This document shows, one piece after another, positions 1 through 5,914 of a stretch of 9,800 bases of DNA (its first letter is position 1; each line of letters opens with the position of its first letter). Origin of the DNA: Facklamia sp964471435 (GTDB taxonomy: Bacteria > Bacillota > Bacilli > Lactobacillales > Aerococcaceae); NCBI GenBank assembly GCA_964471435.1, contig CAYYGA010000053.1, forward strand, positions 1 through 9,800, read 5' to 3'. The notes under the pieces were generated by a model. That model was not told the origin of the DNA. It ran no database searches and worked only from the letters and a program-made list of their open reading frames with translations. The position numbers and the translations under genes are program-made.

Positions 1-224
1 AGTCTTATTTATTTTTAGAAAATTAATAGCTAAGAGCAGCATTTTTTTTATAATTAAGTTCCTATGTCTTTGCTCTGCCAAGGATGATTCAAAGAGTACT
101 CCTTATATTTTTCAATTTAACTAATCATTTTTCTGGAAATGACTAACCATAGTCCTTTACAATGTTACTAGAGGGACTCAGATTGTCTTATACACAGCAA
201 GAGAAGCTAAAAGGAGAAAATGAA
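1..224. other. Upstream region of the first SDR gene
   Basis: No gene is supported here. A 6-bp complementary pair (AGAGCA near 33 and TGCTCT near 71) encloses a long AT-rich loop with a T-run, but it is too weak to call a terminator. A TTTACA at 156-161 resembles a -35 box, but no convincing -10 box lies 16-18 bp downstream; the TATACA at 189-194 is too far away. The promoter of the next gene is therefore unassigned. The frame of the next gene stays open back to an ATG at 162, but that start has no good ribosome binding site. Confidence 0.4.
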
Positions 225-965
225 ATGAAAAAACTAAACAATAAAGTTGCCCTGGTGTATGGGGGAACATCTGGATTAGGAGAAGCGAGTGCAAAAAAAT
301 TCGCCCAAGAAGGAGCTAGAGTTGCAGTTGCAGGTCGTTCTAAGGCACGGGGAAATGAAATTGTTCAAGAAATTAAAGACGCAGGCGGGGAAGCCGTCTT
401 CGTTTCAGTTGATTTAGCAGATCAAGAAAAAATAAAACAAAGTGTTAAGCAAACCTTAGATGCTTTTGGAACCATTGATATTCTATATAATGGAGCAGGT
501 ATACTGGATCAGTATGAAAATGTGGTGGATACTGATGAAGAGACCTTTGACCAGATTATTGCGATTAATGTAAAAGGGCCTTTTTTGGCCACTCAGGAAG
601 TAATGCCTGTCTTTTTAGAAAAAGGAAAGGGAACTATTATTAATGTAGGTTCACAAGCGACCCGGTTTGCGGGCGTTGGAGGCACGAGTTATGTTATCAG
701 TAAACATGCTATTGAAGGGTTTACTAAGCAATTGGCCTATGATTTCGGTCCAGAAGGAATTAAAGCGAACTTATTAGCACCCGGCTTCATCGAGTCTCCA
801 ATGACAGAAGGCCTAGAAGAAGAAAGATTAAAGGAAATTCCCGATCAACGTGCCGGTAAAGCTGAAGAAGTAGCTAACTTGGCGCTATTCCTGGCTTCGG
901 ATAATTCTAATTATATGAATGGGGCAACAGTCTTTATGGACGGCGGCTGGACAGTAGGACGTTAA
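225..965 (+). CDS. Classical SDR family oxidoreductase
   Basis: A 246-residue NAD(P)-dependent short-chain dehydrogenase, the usual length of the classical SDR family and probably cytosolic. Visible motifs are a cofactor loop GGTSGLG at residues 13-19, Gly-Arg at 37-38 after the second strand (suggesting NADP preference), NGAG at 89-92 in place of NNAG, and the catalytic set Asn115, Ser143, Tyr156 and Lys160 (YVISK). APGF near 181 and the C-terminal MDGGW are also typical. I chose the ATG at 225 because AAGGAG at 211-216 sits 8 nt before it; the longer form from 162 would add 21 residues ahead of the first SDR strand, without a ribosome binding site. It appears monocistronic, with a terminator 19 nt downstream. 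The substrate cannot be told: generic SDRs of this type include 3-oxoacyl-ACP reductase-like, glucose dehydrogenase-like and alcohol dehydrogenase enzymes. Family assignment is firm; function is open. Confidence 0.93.
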   Translation: MKKLNNKVALVYGGTSGLGEASAKKFAQEGARVAVAGRSKARGNEIVQEIKDAGGEAVFVSVDLADQEKIKQSVKQTLDAFGTIDILYNGAGILDQYENVVDTDEETFDQIIAINVKGPFLATQEVMPVFLEKGKGTIINVGSQATRFAGVGGTSYVISKHAIEGFTKQLAYDFGPEGIKANLLAPGFIESPMTEGLEEERLKEIPDQRAGKAEEVANLALFLASDNSNYMNGATVFMDGGWTVGR

Positions 966-983
966 ATAATTTAATTGATTTAT

Positions 984-1019
984 AAAACGTTATCTCTTAT
1001 GAAAGAGCTGGCGTTTTTT
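984..1019 (+). terminator. Rho-independent terminator after the first SDR
   Basis: A hairpin with outer stem AAAACG/CGTTTT, a central part with two G-U pairs, one A-U pair and one T-C mismatch, and inner stem CTCTT/AAGAG around loop ATGA. It is followed by a T-run that overlaps the end of the stem (1014-1019). It lies 19 nt after the SDR stop codon, where a terminator is expected. Confidence 0.75.
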
Positions 1020-1047
1020 AATTAAAGACTCTTTTTTCATTTTAAAG

Positions 1048-1157
1048 TTTTTCAATCTCACTCCTTCCATAGACTGATTATTCTCATTAGATGGTATGTT
1101 ATTGTTTAATAGAATGTAAGAAAGAACCACCGATTGAAGGAGTGAGAAATTGAAAAA
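1048..1157. repeat. 20-bp inverted repeat carrying RBS and start codon
   Basis: The left arm (1048-1067) and right arm (1136-1157) are complementary over 11 bp (GAAGGAGTGAG on the right arm) and, after a 2-nt AA bulge in the right arm, 9 more bp (ATTGAAAAA). The arms are 68 nt apart. The right arm holds the ribosome binding site (AAGGAG, 1137-1142) and the TTG start (1150-1152) of the next gene. The left arm therefore shows a mirrored ribosome binding site and TTG on the minus strand, opening a 21-codon frame down to 990 (lysine-rich, beginning Met-Lys-Asn like the plus-strand gene). If the left arm is transcribed, the stem would hide the start site of the plus-strand gene; otherwise the repeat may be a fold-back duplication scar. 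The pairing is seen directly; its role is inference. Confidence 0.7.
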
Positions 1158-1626
1158 TGACAGAGGATTTTGGGGAGAAGTATTATCTACCTGGATGAAC
1201 AATATAATTTTATACGCTAAAGCTGAATTCAAAATAATTGGAATTGTTTACCTTATTATATTGTTGGGATTAATGTGGCTGGGGTACAGTTGGGTTTGGT
1301 TAATAGCCTTGGGGATTACTCTTTTAGATTTATTACCCGTGATTGGGTCAGGTATGGTATTTATACCTTGGGTGCTCTATGAATGGGTATTTGGAAACCC
1401 GCAGCAAGGCTGGTGGCTTTTATTGCTTTATGTTTTTGTGGCAGTTGTCAAGCAGTTCATCGAACCTTATTTTTTAGGAAAAGACTTACAGCTACCATTT
1501 TGGATGCCATTCCTGATATTATTTGTGTCCACCCTTTTATTCAATGTCTTTGGAATTTTAGTAGCATCTTTATTGACTCCATTGGTAGCTGCTTACCGCC
1601 AGGTAAGCATAGACTATCGACGCTGA
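1150..1626 (+). CDS. Short AI-2E/YtvI-family membrane protein
   Basis: A 158-residue, strongly hydrophobic protein that reads like the C-terminal part of AI-2E family transporters (PF01594, YtvI-like). It has a hydrophobic segment near 28-46, a second from 48 running into LLPVIGSG (61-68), then FIPWVLYEW, a further segment near 87-102, the family-like QFIEPYFLGKDLQ (102-114), and final hydrophobic segments near 117-147. Family members are usually about 350 residues with seven or eight membrane segments, so the N-terminal half is absent. The start is TTG at 1150, with AAGGAG at 1137-1142 placed 7 nt before it, so the gene seems built to be translated rather than merely truncated. A remnant of a larger gene cannot be excluded: no matching N-terminal coding sequence is seen upstream, where a terminator and the inverted repeat lie. 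A weak promoter (TTCTCA at 1081, TTTAAT at 1105) is possible. Substrate unknown. Confidence 0.8.
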   Translation: MKNDRGFWGEVLSTWMNNIILYAKAEFKIIGIVYLIILLGLMWLGYSWVWLIALGITLLDLLPVIGSGMVFIPWVLYEWVFGNPQQGWWLLLLYVFVAVVKQFIEPYFLGKDLQLPFWMPFLILFVSTLLFNVFGILVASLLTPLVAAYRQVSIDYRR

Positions 1627-1636
1627 TCTAAGCCAT

Positions 1637-1704
1637 CAAACCTTTAATCTACTCATATCCTTACATTTAAAGTTAGGATAGATTAGTTTGAAGGTTTATT
1701 TTTT
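1637..1704 (+). terminator. Probable terminator after the AI-2E-like gene
   Basis: An imperfect hairpin begins 11 nt after the stop codon. AAACCTT (1638-1644) pairs with AAGGTTT (1691-1697), TAATCTA pairs with TAGATTA across a 5-nt bulge, and ATCCT can pair with AGGAT nearer the loop. It ends in TTTATTTTTT. The geometry fits a rho-independent terminator, although the bulges make it weaker than the other ones in the window. Confidence 0.6.
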
Positions 1705-1722
1705 ATAAGAAGTGATTAAATA

Positions 1723-1822
1723 NNNNNNNNNNNNNNNNNNNNNNNNNNNNNNNNNNNNNNNNNNNNNNNNNNNNNNNNNNNNNNNNNNNNNNNNNNNNNN
1801 NNNNNNNNNNNNNNNNNNNNNN
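1723..1822. other. Assembly gap of 100 N
   Basis: Exactly 100 undetermined bases, the usual placeholder for a scaffold gap of unknown size. The 8-mer ATTAAATA stands directly against the gap on both sides (1715-1722 and 1823-1830). The gap interrupts whatever precedes the partial frame at 1824. The gene-free stretch 1627-1988 otherwise holds only the preceding terminator, this gap and that partial frame. Confidence 0.97.
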
Positions 1823-1823
1823 A

Positions 1824-1955
1824 TTAAATAGCATCGTTTTACAAGTTGATGTTACAATAGAAGAGTCTCTAATTTTACCTGCTCCGGCGGTGGACGTAAA
1901 CATTTCATTTAATAAAATGGCCGGAGAGAAAGTATCAATTAAGAAAGGCTCATAA
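1824..1955 (+). CDS. 3' end of an unidentified gene cut by the gap
   Basis: The only frame open from the gap edge runs 43 codons to a TAA at 1953-1955. The translation alternates hydrophobic and polar residues (for example SIVLQVDVTIEESLIL) and ends in EKVSIKKGS, suggesting beta strands near a protein C-terminus. Both other forward frames meet a stop codon within the first three codons after the gap. I do not recognise the family. It ends 33 nt before the next start, with no terminator between, so the two could be cotranscribed. Joining the gap edges directly through their shared 8-mer would put a TGA immediately upstream in this frame with no start codon, so if this is a real gene the gap must hold its 5' part. 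Confidence 0.45.
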   Translation, partial: LNSIVLQVDVTIEESLILPAPAVDVNISFNKMAGEKVSIKKGS

Positions 1956-1988
1956 ATCGAGCTCTCTTATCATACAGGAGGAATAAAT

Positions 1989-2966
1989 ATGAAAGCAATC
2001 ACGATTAAACAACCAGGCGGAGCAGAACAATTACAACTAAAAGAATATGATAAACCACAACCGCAAGCAGGAGAACTTTTAATCAAAGTAGGAGCTGCCG
2101 CAGTGAATCGTACTGATATTATTACAAGAGAAAATGGATCAGGGCCTATAAAAAGTCCTATTTTAGGCGTCGAAGTTGCGGGAGTAGTAGAAGAAGCCGG
2201 GGAAGGCAGCCATATAGAAGCAGGCACCCGTGTAATGGGGCTGGTGCATGGAGGTGGTTACGCGGAATATGCAATTATGCCAGATAAATGGGCGATGGAA
2301 ATTCCAGATGGTCTCTCTTTTGAAGAAGCCGTAGCTATTCCGGAAGTATTTTTAACAGCTTACCAAACCTTGTTTTGGATTGGACAATTAAAAGTGGATG
2401 AAACAGTTTTAATTCATGCCGGCGGTAGCGGCGTGGGTACAGCTGCTATTCAACTGGCTAAACAACTTGGACAAGCAAAAGTGATCACAACAGCAGGATC
2501 ACAAGAAAAACTCGATTTTTGTAAATCCCTGGGCGCAGATGTCACCATTAACTATAAAGAACAGAATTTTGATGAAGAAGTCCTAAAGGCGACTGATAAT
2601 CAAGGGGTCGATTTAATTTTGGACTTTATCGGTGCCTCATATTGGGAGAAAAATTTCAATAGTATCAAAGTAGACGGACGCTGGGTCTTAATTGGAACAT
2701 TAGGTGGAGCAGTAATTGAAAAAGCTAATCTATTTGACATTATGCGTAAACGCCTTTCAATTTCAGGAACTTTACTGACTCCAAGAAGTGATGAATATAA
2801 AGCAGCTCTTAGTGAAGAATTTTATTCTAAGACAGTCGATCTTTTTAAAAATGAAACATTAAAACCGATTGTGGATTCCATTTTCTCACTGGAGGAAGTG
2901 AAGCAGGCTCATGAACACATGGAAGATAATAAAAACATTGGAAAAATAATATTGAAAGTAAACTAA
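1989..2966 (+). CDS. PIG3-type NAD(P)H quinone oxidoreductase
   Basis: A 325-residue zinc-independent medium-chain dehydrogenase/reductase (MDR superfamily), the expected full length. The N-terminal GroES-like domain carries NRTDI at 40-44, and the family stretch IPEVFLTAYQTLF at 117-129 precedes the Rossmann domain. The nucleotide-binding loop is AGGSGVG at 144-150, followed by TAAIQLAK. These are the marks of the PIG3/QOR group (TIGR02824-like), which reduce quinones or other alpha,beta-unsaturated carbonyls with NADPH; I see no Cys/His zinc-ligand pattern of alcohol dehydrogenases. The ATG at 1989 has AGGAGG at 1976-1981, spacing 7. It follows the gap-truncated frame by 33 nt and ends at a bidirectional terminator facing the convergent 3107-3859 gene. 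The physiological substrate is unknown; detoxification of reactive carbonyls or quinones is inferred from the family. Confidence 0.93.
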   Translation: MKAITIKQPGGAEQLQLKEYDKPQPQAGELLIKVGAAAVNRTDIITRENGSGPIKSPILGVEVAGVVEEAGEGSHIEAGTRVMGLVHGGGYAEYAIMPDKWAMEIPDGLSFEEAVAIPEVFLTAYQTLFWIGQLKVDETVLIHAGGSGVGTAAIQLAKQLGQAKVITTAGSQEKLDFCKSLGADVTINYKEQNFDEEVLKATDNQGVDLILDFIGASYWEKNFNSIKVDGRWVLIGTLGGAVIEKANLFDIMRKRLSISGTLLTPRSDEYKAALSEEFYSKTVDLFKNETLKPIVDSIFSLEEVKQAHEHMEDNKNIGKIILKVN

Positions 2967-3060
2967 GCGACAGAGATTGAGAATGCTTCCTTTTCAATCA
3001 GCATAAAATTAAAAAAGTTGGCAGCAAACTTAGCAGAAATCGATATTAAAGCAGACAAAA

Positions 3061-3091
3061 AGAGACGCAGGTTACAAAACTTGGCGTCTCT
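3061..3091. terminator. Bidirectional terminator between convergent genes
   Basis: A perfect 8-bp stem AGAGACGC/GCGTCTCT (3061-3068 with 3084-3091) and a 15-nt loop lie between the ends of two convergent genes. On the plus strand it is followed by TTCAGTTTC, a moderate U-tract. On the minus strand it is followed by TTTTTGTC, a better one. It can therefore serve the minus-strand oxidoreductase and probably also the plus-strand quinone oxidoreductase. Confidence 0.78.
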
Positions 3092-3106
3092 TTCAGTTTC
3101 TAATAC

Positions 3107-3859
3107 TTAAATATCAAGGGCACCGATAATATCAAAAGCATTATCTTTAGGATCATAGCCTACTTTTACTCGTGCTTCTTCATTGGAAAGACGCGTAAAA
3201 GTGTTATTGGACACACCATTTATGATAAGGAAAGGCTCTTTTAATTCAGCTTTCAGACAACAATCAATTAAATGGTTCATATCGTCTCTTGAAAAAAACA
3301 TCGCCAGACCGTATTCATCCGCATGTTCGCTGATACCCTCACTGCCTGCTTTATAATCAGCAATACGAATACCAATCGATTCAATACCATTGGTATAAGC
3401 ATGAAAAGCAGCTAAAGCTTCCAAATAAGCTTTAGATACACCATATAAATCAGCAGGCCGAATGGGATCAGTCGTTTTTACTTGAATATCATTTGGATAG
3501 GCATCTACGATATGCACAGAACTGGCAAAAATGATGCGTTTTAGTTTGTTTGCCTGCTTTGCTTCTTCAAAAAGGTTATGCGGTAATTTATAGTTTAGCT
3601 CTAACAAATCACCATAAAACTCAGCGCCCGCATCCGCCTGACCCGCTAATTGAATGACATACTCGATATCTTCCAATAAACCCTTCCAATTTTCCCGCTC
3701 AATTAAATCAGTGGAAGTATAAGATGTTTGAGTCAATAAATCTTTAGGAAATTCGGAAAAGTCATGATCCACTAAAGTTAGTGTGTGGTTCTTGACAAGG
3801 TAACGGGTAATTTCTTGACCAATTGTTCCTGCAGCGCCGGTGATTAATATATTTGCCAT
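3107..3859 (-). CDS. Uronate-dehydrogenase-like NAD-dependent oxidoreductase
   Basis: A 250-residue extended-type SDR (NAD-dependent epimerase/dehydratase superfamily). The cofactor loop TGAAGTIG is at 7-14, Asp31 at the end of strand 2 suggests NAD, Ser114 lies in FASS, and the catalytic pair is Tyr139/Lys143 in LYGVSK. FASSVH with a following YP, RPADLYGVSK, FFSRDD near 188-193 and YDPKDNA near 235-241 follow the layout of bacterial uronate dehydrogenases (Udh, about 265 residues). Three residues I recall as uronate-binding in the Agrobacterium enzyme are replaced (Asn to Val115, Ser to Asp168, Arg to Tyr183), so the true substrate may differ. The start has AAAGGAGG on the minus strand (3868-3875), spacing 8. 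It is transcribed divergently from pheA, and no uronate or pectin genes stand beside it. The superfamily is firm; the substrate is open. Confidence 0.88.
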   Translation of the reverse strand: MANILITGAAGTIGQEITRYLVKNHTLTLVDHDFSEFPKDLLTQTSYTSTDLIERENWKGLLEDIEYVIQLAGQADAGAEFYGDLLELNYKLPHNLFEEAKQANKLKRIIFASSVHIVDAYPNDIQVKTTDPIRPADLYGVSKAYLEALAAFHAYTNGIESIGIRIADYKAGSEGISEHADEYGLAMFFSRDDMNHLIDCCLKAELKEPFLIINGVSNNTFTRLSNEEARVKVGYDPKDNAFDIIGALDI

Positions 3860-3908
3860 AGGGAAGTCCTCCTTTATTTATAGAATGAATATCTTTACTG
3901 ATAATGTC

Positions 3909-3937
3909 ATCGTAAATATCAGTCTCTCAAAAATCAA
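3909..3937 (-). promoter_or_regulatory. Possible promoter of the Udh-like gene
   Basis: On the minus strand, TTGATT (3932-3937) is followed after 17 bp by TACGAT (3909-3914). Each box matches the sigma-A consensus at 4 of 6 positions, and the pair lies about 50 bp before the start codon. Two other weak box pairs overlap it, so the exact choice is uncertain. Confidence 0.35.
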
Positions 3938-4015
3938 GTAATATGAAAAGGCATTTCGTCTTTATAAAATCCCAGTTATTAATTTTCCTTCATTATAATT
4001 AGGTGTGTCTTTTTA

Positions 4016-4030
4016 TAGAAAATATTTCTA
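4016..4030. promoter_or_regulatory. 15-bp inverted repeat in the divergent control region
   Basis: TAGAAA-ATA-TTTCTA is a 6+6 inverted repeat with a 3-bp centre. It lies in the 276-bp space between the divergent Udh-like gene and pheA. It could be an operator, but AT-rich DNA gives such repeats by chance and no regulator gene is nearby. I saw no T-box or riboswitch signature in this intergenic region. Confidence 0.3.
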
Positions 4031-4082
4031 GGAATGCGGTATATTAGCATATATAGAATCAGTGAATATCAGGACCTTTCAT

Positions 4083-4105
4083 TATCTTAAGATATTGATT
4101 ATAAT
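4083..4105 (+). promoter_or_regulatory. pheA-tyrA -10 box with overlapping palindrome
   Basis: A perfect TATAAT stands at 4100-4105, about 30 bp before the pheA start. No good -35 box precedes it (CTTTCA at 4076-4081 is the best, 18 bp away). The space between holds the perfect 12-bp palindrome TATCTTAAGATA (4083-4094), in the position where a bound regulator would control RNA polymerase. The poor -35 box and the palindrome together suggest a regulated promoter; this is inference. Confidence 0.42.
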
Positions 4106-4135
4106 TTGATTAAAAGAATTGGAAAGTGTGAGTAG

Positions 4136-4984
4136 ATGTTAAAAATAGGGTTTCAGGGGATAGAAGGATCTTATTCAGAAATGACTTTACAGGACTATCT
4201 GACAAGAGAAGGTTTAACCCAGAACGCTTCGATTATAGGATATACGAACTTTCCTGCGATTGTAGAAGATGTAATTAATAAAAAAATAGAGCGTGCTATT
4301 TTACCGATTGAAAATTCAACTACTGGATTAATTTCACGCACGATGGATCTTCTACGCTATCAATCAGTTGTTGCTATAGCGGAAGCCTATCAAAGCGTGG
4401 AACATTCTCTTTGGGGAGTCGAAGGGGCAAGTCTGGATAGTTTAGAGGAAGTTTATTCACATCCTGAAGCACTGTCTCAATGTGAGACTTTTTTCAAGAA
4501 ATACCCACACATTACTCCTCGGGCTTATCAAGATACGGCTGAGTCCGCTTCGATGGTCGCTAGACAAAAGGATGTCAGTAAGGGATCGCTTTCCAGCTGG
4601 CGTGCAGGAGAGTTATATGGGTTAGTTCCCCTTTTAAAAGAAGTTCAAACAGAAGTATCAAACACCACCCGTTTTTATATTGTAGGGCATATAGATGATG
4701 TAGAGTTGAATGGGGATCGTTTAGCTTTATACGTAGAAACGCGGCATGAGGCCGGGGCTTTACTGAAGTTATTGCAGGTGTTTGATATTGTGAATTGTAA
4801 TTTGGAGCGTTTAAATGCTCGCCCGATTCCGGATTACCCTTTTTCTTATGGTTTTTTTATCGAGGTGGATGTTTCAAGGATGACCGCTTCAATGGAACTT
4901 TTATTTGAGATGATGAAGCAGGCAAGTTTGCATATACAAGTGATTGGTCAATTTCAGCCTGTTACACTACATACAAAGTTGTAA
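4136..4984 (+). CDS. pheA: Prephenate dehydratase with ACT domain
   Basis: A 282-residue enzyme that converts prephenate to phenylpyruvate, the penultimate step of phenylalanine synthesis. It is monofunctional, without a chorismate mutase domain. The two-lobed catalytic part shows GFQGIEGSYSE (5-15), PIENS (57-61), SHPEALSQ (108-115), TAESA (134-138) and NTTRF (176-180), whose threonine is the known catalytic residue in the family. A C-terminal ACT domain follows from about 197, with GALL at 207-210 and NARP at 227-230. These correspond to the phenylalanine-sensing GALV and ESRP motifs, the second changed at two positions, so feedback inhibition may be altered. The ATG at 4136 is preceded only by a weak ribosome binding site (GGAAAG, 9 nt away). 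tyrA follows 12 nt downstream, forming an operon that splits prephenate between the two aromatic amino acids. Confidence 0.96.
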   Translation: MLKIGFQGIEGSYSEMTLQDYLTREGLTQNASIIGYTNFPAIVEDVINKKIERAILPIENSTTGLISRTMDLLRYQSVVAIAEAYQSVEHSLWGVEGASLDSLEEVYSHPEALSQCETFFKKYPHITPRAYQDTAESASMVARQKDVSKGSLSSWRAGELYGLVPLLKEVQTEVSNTTRFYIVGHIDDVELNGDRLALYVETRHEAGALLKLLQVFDIVNCNLERLNARPIPDYPFSYGFFIEVDVSRMTASMELLFEMMKQASLHIQVIGQFQPVTLHTKL

Positions 4985-4996
4985 AGGAGTGGCATG

Positions 4997-5884
4997 ATGA
5001 AAATAGCGATGGTTGGTTTAGGTGTGGTGGGCGGAAGTTTTGCTAAGGCTCTGTTAGAAACGAATGTGAATAATGATGAAATTTATGCCATTGATACAAA
5101 TCCTCAAACCTTAATTCAAGCTCAAGCTGAAGGAACGATTCTTTATGGTGAAGTTGAAAATAGAACTATTTTACAAAAAGCGGATGTTGTTTTTATATCA
5201 TTATACCCGCACGATATGCGTGAGTTTTTACAAGAGTATGGCAGTCAGTTTAAAAAGGGTGCGATTGTTACAGATACAGTAGGAGTAAAAGGTGTTTTAA
5301 TGGATTCGCTTTTAGATGTAATTCCACCCCAAGTAGATTTTATTTTTGGTCATCCGATGGCAGGCCGAGAAAAAAGCGGCTATGCCTATTCGAATCCTAA
5401 TGTTTTAAAAGGAGCTAACTATCTACTCACGACTATATCTACAAATCAAAAAGAACATATTGAGCTTTTAAAGCAATTAATATATCGGATGGGGTTCAAA
5501 AGGGTGAGAATTACTTCACCGGAAGAACATGATGCGATGATCGCTTTTACCAGTCAATTGTGCCATGTAATTGCGGTAGGGTTAGTGAATTCAGATCCTA
5601 ATTATGAAGAATCAATCCAATTTGCAGGTGATAGCTTCAGAGATTTAACACGGATTGCTAAAATAAATGAAAAGCTTTGGTCAGAATTATTTATTTCTAA
5701 TAAGGATGAATTGTTGCGGGCAATCGATCGTTTTTCAAAAGAATTGAATAATTTACGACAGGCAATTAAAGCAGAAGATACTCAAGCTTTACAAGAGCAG
5801 TTTATTGAATCTACGACCAGGCGTGAACAGTTTGATTTAATGGATTACAAAGTCCAGCAGCAGTCTCAGCTACAAGAAGATTAG
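4997..5884 (+). CDS. tyrA: Prephenate dehydrogenase
   Basis: A 295-residue NAD-dependent prephenate dehydrogenase, which oxidatively decarboxylates prephenate to 4-hydroxyphenylpyruvate for tyrosine synthesis. Motifs are the cofactor loop GLGVVGGS (7-14), Asp33 for NAD, DTVGVKG (93-99), GHPMAG (118-123), SQLCH (186-190) and FRDLTRIAK (214-222). His119, His190 and Arg219 match the residues I recall as active-site histidines and prephenate-binding arginine in the Aquifex enzyme. The usual LPH is LCH here. The protein ends after the helical dimerisation domain and lacks the C-terminal ACT domain of the Bacillus enzyme (about 370 residues). Two adjacent ATGs are possible: 4997 lies 7 nt after AAGGAG (4984-4989), the spacing used elsewhere in the window, while 4994 lies only 4 nt away. 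It is cotranscribed with pheA. Confidence 0.96.
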   Translation: MKIAMVGLGVVGGSFAKALLETNVNNDEIYAIDTNPQTLIQAQAEGTILYGEVENRTILQKADVVFISLYPHDMREFLQEYGSQFKKGAIVTDTVGVKGVLMDSLLDVIPPQVDFIFGHPMAGREKSGYAYSNPNVLKGANYLLTTISTNQKEHIELLKQLIYRMGFKRVRITSPEEHDAMIAFTSQLCHVIAVGLVNSDPNYEESIQFAGDSFRDLTRIAKINEKLWSELFISNKDELLRAIDRFSKELNNLRQAIKAEDTQALQEQFIESTTRREQFDLMDYKVQQQSQLQED

Positions 5885-5914
5885 TATACTTCTTCATTGA
5901 GTCTTTCATTACTT

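Noticed and set aside
162..224. N-terminal extension of the first SDR from an upstream ATG
   Set aside because: The added 21 residues precede the first Rossmann strand and that ATG has no ribosome binding site, whereas AAGGAG is ideally placed for the ATG at 225.
990..1232. Minus-strand 80-codon reading frame
   Set aside because: Its first half only shadows the AI-2E gene and the inverted repeat. Only the last 21 codons have a mirrored ribosome binding site, which is reported as part of the inverted-repeat finding and not as a gene.
1383..1631. Plus-strand 82-codon frame inside the AI-2E-like gene
   Set aside because: It overlaps the AI-2E gene in another frame; the AI-2E frame matches a known family and has a ribosome binding site.
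1703..1903. Minus-strand frame running through the N gap
   Set aside because: It exists only because undetermined bases contain no stop codons.
1970..2227. Minus-strand frame opposite the quinone oxidoreductase
   Set aside because: It is the antisense shadow of a confidently identified gene.
2975..2997. Hairpin ATTGAGAA/TTTTCAAT after the quinone oxidoreductase
   Set aside because: The stem is AT-rich with a G-U pair and no T-run on either side; the 3061-3091 hairpin is the better terminator.
3860..4135. T-box or other amino-acid riboswitch before pheA
   Set aside because: No T-box sequence, specifier-like stem or terminator hairpin is present; the likely -10 box is only about 30 bp before the start, leaving no room for a leader RNA.
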